Assembly: GCA_016712505.1 (NCBI GenBank)
Contig: JADJQY010000040.1
Span: forward strand, 283,509-347,508
Direction of reading: 5' to 3'
Length of the DNA: 64,000 nt
Source of the DNA: Candidatus Eiseniibacteriota bacterium
Lineage (GTDB): Bacteria; Eisenbacteria; RBG-16-71-46; CAIMUX01
A model generated the notes under the pieces. The model was not told where the DNA came from. It made no database searches and worked only from the letters and a program-made list of their open reading frames with translations. Positions 56,063 through 64,000 of this stretch are shown here, in pieces. Numbering within the stretch: position 1 is the stretch's first letter; each line of letters starts with the position of its first letter. The translations under genes were made by a program, and so were the position numbers.

Positions 56063-58291
56063 CTACGAGCGCTCCTCCGCCAGTTCCGTCAGCATGAGAT
56101 CGATCTCGAGCCCCTGGATGCAGTCGTAGAGCAACCGCGTTCGGTCTGGGGATACCGCGAGGGAGGCCGCGTACCACTCCAGGGTGGTCAAGGGAGTCTC
56201 CTTCCCGGTTGCGAGGTCGAAGTAGGCCAGCGTGGAGGCCTCGCTCGAGCGACGCGTCAGGTAGAAGCCGCCTGGAACCGCAGCCACTTCGTGCCACGCG
56301 CGCGACCGATCCGATCCGACCACAACCTCCTCCTTCCCACCATCGAGCGGGAGGGAACACGATGGCTCGATCCACCAGGTCTCGACAGATCAGCCCCGGC
56401 CGATCGGGCGAGACGTCGACGATTTCCAGCCCATCCCGACCGAAGCGAGCGGCGCTCGATCCATCGGGCCGGAACCGCCTGAGTTCGACCCCGGCCTCGG
56501 TCGTCCGGCTCGCGTAGAGGTCGTCTCCTTCCGCCGACCAGCCACCCACGGTGAAAGAGCCCTCGAGCGGCAGGGGTCCGGACGATCTGCGTGGCCACGT
56601 CGACCACCGCCACGCCGCCCACCCTGCGGAACCAAATGAGAAGACGACCCGTGTTCCATCCGGGGACCAACGCGGCTGGGTCATGAGGTCGGCCCGTTGG
56701 TGCGTGACTCGACGCTGAGCGCCGCCGGAGCTGTCCGCCAGCCAAAGATCCGAGGAGCCCGCTCGATCCGAGACGAATACGAGCCGCGCTCCGTCGGGAG
56801 AGAAGACCGGTTCCCAGTCGCGCTGTGTGCTCGCGATCCGCGGCGCATTTGACCGCTCCGCGCGGGAAGGTGACAACGCGACGCTCTTGATGGCGCGCGT
56901 GTACGAGAGTTTCTCGAACGCCAGACGATGGGAACTCGCGGCATACGAGAGCCGCTGCACGCGCGCCCTCCGGGGAGTGCGAGCAGAGTCCGCCGCCCGG
57001 AGTCGGTGTGCACGCTCCAGAGTCCCACGTCGAGCTTGGACGTCGCCGAGAGAGCGAGCTCTTTCGGCCCCAACCACGCGATCCCGGAAACGCGCCGTCC
57101 TTCGAGCGCGATCCTGCGCGCCGAACCCGTCGCGACCGGCACGATCCACGCGTCCTGCTCCCCGCGGTCGTTCCCGCGCAGGAACGCCACCGTGCGCGAA
57201 TCCGGAGAGAACACCGGGGCGAAGTCTCCCCGCCCCTCCGGAAGACGATCGTCGAGAGTACGAATCGTCAGGTCCGGAACGGCGCAGCAGCCGCAACTCC
57301 GGCGTAGCCTGTCTCCTTCTCCGTCGTGGCCAGAACGATCCACTCACCGTCCGGGGACCAATCCAGTCCCTCGATGCTGCACGACACCGAGTACAGACGA
57401 CGCACCTCGCCGCTCAGCACCTCGACGCTCGCGACGGTGCTTCCGGTCGCCTCCTGCAGCGCGAACGCGATCTCGGTTCCGTCGGGCGACCACGACGGAT
57501 AGGTCACCGAGCCCGGTCCATCCACCAGGCGCGTCGGCCGCCCGCTTGGAAGCTGCATCACATAGAGGTCGAGCGCGCCGATGTCGGTCGGTCCCTCTCC
57601 CGACCAACTGAACGCCAGCATCGCGCCGTTCGGCGAGAGGTCCGGGAACAGTTCGAGCCCGGTGAAGCTGGTGATCGGCACCACATCCAGCAGTTGTACA
57701 ACCGCCCGCGGTGGTTCGTCCGGATGGCGTGTGTTCCAGACCACCGCGGTCAGGAAACCGAGCGAAACGAGCGCGATCCCGGCGGCCCGCCCTGCTCGGC
57801 CCAGTCCCCGCCCCCGCTTCGGCTCGGGCAGCGGTTCGCGTCCGACTGCCTCGGCCGGAGTCGGCGCTCCATTTCTTGCTCGACCACCTGAACTGGGCCG
57901 GCGGCTCGCTCTCGCGCTCCGCCACGACTGCTGGCTCCACCGGAGCCACCGGTGCGATCAGCCGGTACCCGCCCTTCCGGATCGTCTCGATCACTCGTGG
58001 TTGCCGGCGGTCGTCGCGGAACACCCGCCGCAGTTCGGTAATGATGCGGGTCAGCGCCTCCTCGCAGACCAGTGAGTCGGCCCAGACGCTTCCGAAGAGC
58101 GCTTGGCGGGTGAGGACCCTCCCCGGCACCTCGGCCAGGCGGACCAGGACTTGCATCACGCGCGGCTCGATCGAGATCACCTCGCCCTCACGCTCGATTC
58201 GATTGAGCGAGGGCGAGACGAGACACCCGTCCACGCGAAACGCGTGCGGGTCCTCGCTGCGGGTCGTTTCGATCTTGCTGCGTTCGTGCAT
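56063..58291 (-). CDS. CadC-like winged-helix / TolB beta-propeller membrane regulator, frameshifted
   Basis: The protein would have about 740 residues from the ATG at 58291. The N-terminus is an OmpR/CadC winged helix (EVISIEPRVMQVLVRLAE, RVIETIRKGGYRL). After a frame change near 57880 there is one membrane helix (RAAGIALVSLGFLTAVVWN) and then TolB/WD40-like PD40 repeats (DLSPNGAMLAFSW, SWSPDGTEIAFAL, DWSPDGEWIVLAT, VFSPDGARLVFVS). More frame changes occur near 57300, 57000, 56580 and 56340. Such proteins sit in the membrane, sense through the outer propeller, and bind DNA with the cytoplasmic domain. The last repeat region ends LMLTELAEERS at 56063. Confidence 0.75.
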
Positions 58292-58509
58292 GCGGGCACC
58301 CCGAAGCTGGCCGCGACAACCCACCGATCGTACGCCCGCCGCTCCCGGGTGGGAAACCTCAGACGATCATCAGGAAACCATTCGCTCCTCTTCAGGCTTC
58401 CGATCGGGGGAATTCGAGACCATCCCCACGTCAATCCGCCGACCGCGCGGGCCCGGACGGACCCGAACCCGCGGTCGCACGGAGGCCCAAAGACGTCTGG
58501 AGGTTTGCC

Positions 58510-59660
58510 ATGAAACGGATCGTCGTCGTCACCCTGGCGCTCGTACTCACCCTCCCCGGATCGCACGTCGGTCGTGCCCTCTCGGCCCCCCAGCGGCCCT
58601 TACTTCGGACTCACCTCCCGGGTTCACGCCCGAGGTGTTCGCCCCCGGATGGGTCTCCCTACCCAACCGGTTCGAGTACTGCCTGATCTTCTCGCCTGCG
58701 CTCGATGAGTGCGTGTTCGGTCAAACCAACTCGTCCTGGGGCGGCTTCGGGCTCCACTACACCCGAATGAACCTCGACGGCACCTGGACCGACCCCACCA
58801 GCGCGCCATTCCAGGGGGACGGGGATGCCTGCTATCCCACATTCTCCCCTGATGGGCAGAGCCTGCGCTTCGCCTCGTCCCGCCCCAGCTATCCCCCGAT
58901 GCGCATCTGGAGTGTCGCTCGAGACACGGAGGGATGGCAGGCGCCCGAGGCGCTCGATCCCCCGGTCTTCTCCGGGGCGAATGAGGGGATCGTCGCTCAC
59001 CAGCGATGGCACGCTCTATTTCTGTTCCGACCGCGCCGGCGGCCTGGGGGCAGGAGACATCTACCGCGCAGTCACCGCGACCGACGGCACCGTGACCGTT
59101 GAAAATGTCGGCAGTCCCATCAGCAGCCCCCAGCCGAAGGTGCCCCTGCATCGCCCCGACGGCAGCTACCTCATCCTCGAATCCCGCCGCCCCGGAGGCT
59201 ACGGCTCCTCCGACCTCTACGTCAGCTTCCATCAGGCCGGAGCCTGGACCACGCCGCGCAACCTCGGACCCAGCATCAACAGCACCTACATCGAGGACGG
59301 CCCCTTCGTGTCCTCGGACGGCAAGTCCTCTTCTTCAACCGTCGCCGCTCGGCCTTCACCACCGAGCAGTCCGAGATCTGGTGGGTCGACGCCCGCGCCG
59401 GTTCCACCCCGAGCAGTCGGACATCGACGCGCTGCCCGAGCCGCAGAGTTCATCCCCGCGCTCACCCTGCGACCGAATCCCTCGCGCGGCGCCACCACCC
59501 TCTTCTACACTCTTCCCGAAGCCGGACCGGTTTCGCTCCGCAGCCTATGATCCCTGGGCCGTGAGCTCGCCGTCCTCTGGGAAGGCGCCCAGTCCGCCGG
59601 TTCGCATCAACTCACCTTCACGCCGCCCGCCGGCCAGCAGGCGCGCTCCGTGATCTTCTA
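58510..59660 (+). CDS. Secreted PD40-propeller protein with FlgD/T9SS-like C-terminus, frameshifted
   Basis: The ATG at 58510 has GGAGGT 5 bases upstream. The signal is MKRIVVVTLALVLTLPGSH. Propeller-type PD40 repeats follow (PTFSPDGQSLRFAS, TSDGTLYFCSDRAGG, RPDGSYLILESRR). The C-terminal sorting domain reads LTLRPNPSRGATTLFYTLPE and then, in another frame, LLGRELAVLWEGAQSAGSHQ. Frame changes are needed near 58600, 58990, 59325, 59430 and 59550. The exact 3' end is uncertain by some tens of bases. It probably encodes a surface protein exported by the same route as the other FlgD-domain proteins. Confidence 0.7.
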
Positions 59661-59774
59661 CCGCCGCCCGTCAGCCAGGGCCGTCCTCGGCGCCGTGCGC
59701 GCCCTCCTCGCTCCGCTGAGCAACGTGCGCGGCGCGGTCCCGGGCTCTCCCCGGCCCCGCGCCGCGCGCACTCC

Positions 59775-60860
59775 TCACTTCGCCACGCCATAGCGCGCCT
59801 TCACCCGTCCCCAGGACATCGGTTCCACCGCGCTACCGAGCACCCTCGCCAAGCGCGCTGATCAGCTCGCAACTCCGATCGAACGGATAGTTCCCCGGCA
59901 AACACGGCGATCCCGCCCGCACCCGAAAGTCCCCGCATCCGGATTGCAGAACAGCGGATCGACCACCATCCTCCTGAGCCGAGCAGAACAGCGGCGGCCA
60001 ACTGTCTGCGCCTTCATTGCGCCAGAAAACATTGCAGTCGTTTGACGGCCCACCATCGCAGAAGATGCTGACTCCACCAATCGTCTCGTAGAAGACGTTT
60101 GACGATGTCGGCCAGACCGCTGCTTGGCACGACATGAAGAGCCCCACTTCCTGGCCGGTCACCCGGTTCCTCACGAAGGTGCAGTTGTGATTCCGTGAGA
60201 CCTCCAGGCGAATCCAGCGAGATCCTGATCGCAGCGCCTAGTGGGAGCCTCATTACCGACGAAGACGCACTTCGTGATGCGTGCGTCCTGGTCCCCCGAA
60301 ATGGCAGCGAGCGACCCCCTGCGATGTCCCCCTTGAACGCATCGTCGCACGTTAGCCCTACCAGACTCCCCTAGGGCCGAGCCCTAGCAATTTCCATCTC
60401 CAATAGTTCCGTTCTGCAGGAAACAGCAGTCCTCCACCACAGACACTCCCGAAGTGCGCCGCGAATGCTTAATCGCCCTGTGCTCGACTCCCTGAAACTC
60501 GCAATTGACAGCCATGCAGACCTCGCGGCAGTACAAGGGCGGATTTCGCCTCCTCGAAATCGACACCGAACGAATCGCTCATCCGGGACAGTCCGCAAGG
60601 AACATCCGATGCGACACCAATGTCACTTGCGGCCTTGCGGCCTCCGACCCTAAGAATCGTCAGCGCCTTCTCACGCACGAGAATGAATGGCTTTCGGTGG
60701 GGAACCCATGATCGGCGCGCCACGTAGCGTCCCGCTTCGATCTGATGGTCACCGCTCGCCGCCAGGCGGCATGCGGTGCTGAGGGAATCCGCATCGCTGC
60801 CGGATTGCGCGACGACCCAGGTGCGGGCGTCATGGACGGGGTGAGCGCGAGAGGATGAGT
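59775..60860 (-). CDS. Right-handed beta-helix protein with C-terminal SWG motif, heavily frameshifted
   Basis: Fragments in all three minus frames line up to one protein: ADSLSTACRLAASGDHQIEAG near the start, FILVREKALTILRVGG, VSVVEDCCFLQNGTIGDG, NVFYETIGGVSIFCDG, VVDPLFCNPDAG, and AGSPCLPGNYPFDRSCEL. The terminus is MSWGRVKARYGVAK, with the stop at 59775-59777. The order and phrases (ADP-L-FC, GSPCLP, C-L-I-GALG) match the beta-helix gene at 54222-55387. The start is uncertain; the frame near 60860 lacks a clear signal peptide. Too many frame changes occur for a single decay event. Confidence 0.55.
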
Positions 60861-61309
60861 GCCGTCGCCAGCAGGCGGAGATCGGGAGGAGGGGTGGGGG
60901 CGTGGAGGAGGCGAGCGTGTGGTGATGGTGGTTGTCATGCGCGGGGACGAGAGACGGGGAGTGGTCGTTGCCCTGAGAGTCGGTAGATGGGCTGAATGCG
61001 GTGCGTGCAAGGGTCCGGGCCTCCTAGTCGCGCCTTCGATGGGTTGACTGACCGGCTGGGGCGGGTTTGCCCGAGCGTCACTCGGCGGGGCTGAACCTGC
61101 GTGCACGACGAAGTGAACCTCGCGTGCGGAGGGCTAGGAGTTCGATGATAGGAAACCCCGGAAGGCTGACCACCTCCTTCCGGAGCCAGTGATCGACGGG
61201 ACCGGATCAGGCTGAGTTTGCGTCACCAGCGGGACTGCTCGTAGCTGAAAGGCCCCGTCGAACACGTGCCCGTTGGCGAAATGCCTCTGAGTTAAAGTCC
61301 TTGAGGTTC
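60861..61309. other. Purine/pyrimidine-biased stretch without a supported gene
   Basis: Around 60860-60960 the plus strand is G/A-rich (repeats of GGAGG and GAGAG). The open frames here encode low-complexity Pro/Arg/Ser peptides and are rejected. Nothing else is recognised up to 61309. Confidence 0.4.
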
Positions 61310-62291
61310 CGGATGACCGAGAGGCCGGTGTCGCTGGATGATCAGCATCTGCGTCATGGTCTGAACATCTGGTTGCGGCGCTCGACCATCTGCTGGAGCT
61401 GCGACTGATGGAGCTGGAGGTCTGAGCTCTGGCTGCCGTTGCTGGAGCCGCCGTTCGAACTCGAACTGTTGCTCGAGCTGCTGTTGGAGGAGTGCCGCGG
61501 AGGGCGGAGCTGGCTATGCCGCCGCTGATGGGGTCGCCGAGAGCTGCGGTGGCGCCGAGGAGCTTGCCGAAGAGATCGCCGCCGCTGTTGCTGCCGCCGT
61601 TGATGCTGGGCGCCTTCGGCTGCCCTGCTTCTGCTTGGCCATCTCGGCCTCGATCTTCTTCATCTGGTCTTCGATCTACTTGTCGATGTGAATGCCATGA
61701 GCTTGTCTATCAAGAGTATTTTCGTCCTCGGAGCGAACCGGGGCCGCCCTATGATGCTTCGCTGGTCATCGGCGCTGGTCTCGGTATGAAGTCGCGCCGT
61801 TCAAACCGTTCGAGCCGTTCGCACCGCTCGTGCCGTTGTTGCCGTTCGCGCCGTTTGCACCGCCGATGTTGCCGAACAGATCCCGGTAAATGTTCTTCGA
61901 ATGTCGCCGGGGTCGAAACCGGACCGACTCGCTTCCCGCGCTGCCGCTCCCGCTGAGGAGCGGAAGTGGTGGGAACCGGGCGCGCCGCCTGGGAAACGCT
62001 GGGACGTGCCATTGACCTCGTTGTCGCGGATGTCCTTCCAGATGTCGCCGAGGTTGTTGTAGGTGTGGTCCTGTAACAACCACTGGTCGTTCCTGAGCCG
62101 GATCGGCTTGCTAAACGAACCGCAGTACTGACGACCGGTGATGATGGACCCGGGCACCGGAAGGACCGACGTTGTGGAAGTTGTACTCTGCTCGACGTAG
62201 TTCTGACGGGCAAACCTGGCGTGACGAAACCGCCGCCGGTCAGTGTGGTCGTCGTGGCGCCGCGCGGCGCGGGAAATGCGGTGCGACTCAT
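61310..62291 (-). CDS. Gly/Asn/Ser-rich protein with helical C-terminus, heavily frameshifted, unknown
   Basis: Starting at the ATG at 62291 (MSRTAFPAPRGATTTTLTGG), changing frames give IITGRQYCGSFSKPIRL and HTYNNLGDIWKDIRDNEVNG. A Gly-X-Asn repeat (GGANGANGNNGTSGANGSNG, about 61800-61865) follows, then IEDQMKKIEAEMAKQKQ, a Ser/Asn-rich linker, and a helical end LQLHQSQLQQMVERRNQMF ... TGLSVIRNLKDF. I cannot name a family. The Gly-Asn repeat and helical end would suit an extracellular or secreted structural protein. Whether this is one gene or two cannot be decided with the frames as given. Confidence 0.35.
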
Positions 62292-62309
62292 GCCGCGGCG
62301 CGAAACCGC

Positions 62310-62498
62310 GGATCAGCTTGTCGAGTGAGCTGGTCGGAAGCCCGCCGCCTGAAGATCGATCAGATTGTGCCCTGAAACGCACCGAGGTCCGCGCGACGAG
62401 CGTCGACCAGGGTTACGGCATCGCCGAAACTATCGGGAAGGCTGAGTCCATCGAGCATCCGGGTTGACGTTGCTTCCGACCGAGTTCACGAACGACAT
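62310..62498 (-). CDS. Small unknown gene with strong ribosome binding site, frameshifted
   Basis: An ATG at 62498 is preceded by AAGGAG with 6-base spacing. The product starts MSFVNSVGSNVNPDA and, after a frame change, continues LPDSFGDAVTLVDARRADLG. It is short and helical. No family is recognised. It lies upstream of the Gly/Asn-rich gene on the same strand. Confidence 0.3.
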
Positions 62499-62849
62499 CC
62501 GAGTCTCCTTGTTGCTCCTCCGCCCCGCCGCGGGGTCTGGTCTCCGGTTTGGGCTCCTCCGCGGGCGTGCTGTCGATCGATGCCCACTTATCGCGGCGAA
62601 CGACGCGGAGTTGCGCCTCCGACGGAATTCGTGGAGAGGGGAGGAGACCACAGGTTCCGCAGAATCGGAGGATTCGACCCAGTCGCACCTCCCGTTGAAT
62701 CGTATCTGGTTACGTAGCATCCGCCGGAGGGAGAGCTGGCGGGACGAGGAGCTGAACTGCGGGACAGGTCGAGAGGTCCGACCTGCCCTGCGGTTTTGGG
62801 GAGCGTTTCCGGTGTTACTGTCCGGATCTCGACCAGCTCGAGCCCTCCG

Positions 62850-63516
62850 GTGCCGCCCTGGGCCATCTCCCTCTTTGATCGGCCGACGCCGGGGGCGTAG
62901 TACTTGTACTGGCGACTCCCGGCTCGAGGGGGTCCACTCGCGCGTCTGAGGCAGTTGACGCAAAGCGCCTGTCAACTTGCCACCGATACGTCCGTGCGAA
63001 CGACCGATGCCAAGGCCTCGGCTCGCCCTTGTAGTAATTCTGGTGGTAGCTGGCACCGACGACCGGCGTCCCCGAATGAGAATCTCCGCGCGCGCCGTCG
63101 ACCCCGGCCTGCCAGGAACCTTCGGTGCTGATCACGCGACCGTTGTCGATCTCCTTCGTGTCTCGCCGAAGTACCAGATGTCACCGTTTTCGTGTTGGCA
63201 ACCAGTCGAAGGTGTCCTCTTCGAGCTCCCCTGACGACGAAGGCGCGATCATGCATGACCACGCAGGTCACACCGAGAATCTTCTGGCTCGGATGTCACC
63301 TCGAACCCACCTGTTGAGCTCCCCGTCACCATTTCTTCCCTCGTAGACGAAGGTGGTGCTGGTTCGAGCGGGCGTACGGGTTGGTGATGGCGGGAACGAA
63401 CTGCGACGGGACCACCGGCAGCTCGGGGCCGCTGGGCGACGAGCCGTCCCTGCCGCAGCGACACTCAGCGGGGCGAGAAGCGCCGCGCAGGCGAGAGAAA
63501 GTGCAAATCGGTTCGT
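62850..63516 (-). CDS. Secreted protein of a duplicated family, frameshifted, possible ACG start
   Basis: A signal peptide (NRFALSLACAALLAPLSVAAAG) is preceded by GGAGG, but the codon in start position (63514-63516) is ACG, either an error for ATG or a rare start. Phrases in three frames line up in order: AITNPYARS, TTFVYEGRNGDGEL, GVTCVVMHDRAF, DTKEIDNGRVISTEGSW, QAGVDGARGDS, YHQNYYKGE, DARVDPLEPGV. I recognise this as a common but unnamed secreted protein family of environmental bacteria. Its function is unknown. The copy at the window's right edge shares the C-terminal phrase (TPIEPGHEAHKFYAPGI), so the two are tandem paralogues. Confidence 0.55.
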
Positions 63517-63544
63517 TCCTGCCTCCGGGTCTTGGTTGTTTCGA

Positions 63545-64000
63545 TCAGCGGGTCACGACGAGCTTTCGGCGGTGCCGACCAGCGCGCTGGACGCGACGCA
63601 GAACGAAGTAGATGCCGGACGGCACCGCGTTCGATCCGTCGTCGCGGCGATCCCAGGCGAGGCCTGATCACCCGATCCCAGCGGCCGTCGAATGTCTACG
63701 CACGCGGCGCCCGGACGCGTCGAACACCTCCACCTTCACCTCGCCGGCACCGGGCAAGGAAAAGCGGATCGTCGACTCGAACCGCGACGGGCAGTGCGAT
63801 AGACGCGCAGACCGCGAGGCACTGCTTACACGGGACCACTTCGGACGCGACCGGAGTGTGAAGGAGATCAGCTCGGTGTGACACCTGTCTCGAGCGAGAT
63901 CTCGATGATCGAGCCAGATACCGGGAGCGTAGAACTTGTGCGCTTCGTGGCCGGGTTCGATCGGGGTGTACTCCAGGGTCTGCACGCAGGACCCATTGCA
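63545..64000 (-). CDS. C-terminal part of a second copy of the duplicated family, with FlgD/T9SS-like domain
   Basis: The gene enters from beyond the window edge. It begins CVQTLEYTPIEPGHEAHKFY, the end of the duplicated family domain, then in other frames GSIIEISLETGV, FESTIRFSLPGAGEVKVEVF (FlgD-Ig-like), and the strand that precedes the stop, VPSGIYFVLRR ... KLVVTR (stop 63545-63547). It therefore differs from its neighbour in carrying a sorting domain. The stop lies 28 bases before the ACG/ATG of the neighbour, so they are probably co-transcribed. Confidence 0.55.

Noticed and set aside
60660..61106. 148-residue minus-strand Pro/Thr/Arg-rich frame
   Set aside because: Low-complexity translation of a purine-biased tract; no domain.

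Overview
The window is high-GC bacterial chromosomal DNA, most likely from an uncultivated FCB-group lineage of the Candidatus Eisenbacteria / Krumholzibacteriota / Latescibacterota kind. That placement is an inference. It rests on many large secreted proteins with FlgD/T9SS-like C-terminal domains, on S74-chaperone 'PGxINYQG' surface proteins, and on TPR-fused regulators. I saw no rRNA, tRNA, CRISPR array or complete insertion sequence.

Left part (1-22.1 kb): almost everything reads leftward. A 5'-truncated arsenite methyltransferase and a helix-turn-helix/DUF433 protein with an unknown 409-residue partner flank a partial BREX type 2 (phage growth limitation) locus. The locus has the adenine-specific methyltransferase PglX (4109-7765) and the NERD/double-kinase protein PglW (14324-18512, one frameshift). 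Between them lie a PEP-CTERM protein, an exported coiled-coil protein, and a 174-residue protein overlapping a nitrilase-fold hydrolase. A STAND-ATPase/SARP regulator sits 12 bp upstream of pglW. PglZ, PglY, BrxD and the BREX helicase are not in the window.

Middle left (22.2-35.6 kb, leftward): a 1378-residue secreted YCF48/PKD/VCBS protein, a lone SctV-type type III secretion export gate, and a five-gene run of two chaperone-dependent or lectin-like surface proteins, a small FlgD-domain protein, an ECF sigma factor, and a translationally coupled (GTGA) membrane Ser/Thr kinase with TPRs.

Middle right (35.7-47.1 kb, rightward): a DUF4143 ATPase behind a palindromic promoter, apparently leaderless. 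Then comes a tight seven-gene operon: class I HMG-CoA reductase, UbiA prenyltransferase, a PEP-synthase-like dikinase, a BtaA-like aminocarboxypropyl transferase, a CTP-dependent polyprenol/phytol-kinase-like protein, a GNAT-like protein and an AMP-forming ligase. Four of the six junctions are 4-base ATGA/GTGA overlaps. I read it as an undescribed isoprenoid/polar lipid pathway, and it is the best candidate for a new system here. It ends at a hairpin facing a convergent pair of paralogous small lipoprotein genes (47.1-48.8 kb).

Right part (49.3-64 kb): both strands carry regulators and secreted proteins: a TPR/sigma-54 activator, lamin-tail, beta-helix, a CadC-TolB fusion, PD40/FlgD, and a duplicated secreted protein family. 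Almost every one is broken by several frameshifts. Because unrelated genes on both strands are hit, low-quality assembly is more likely than decay. Three proteins here end in the same short C-terminal motif (S-W-G-x-L/V-K-A-R-Y/M), a candidate new sorting or anchoring signal.
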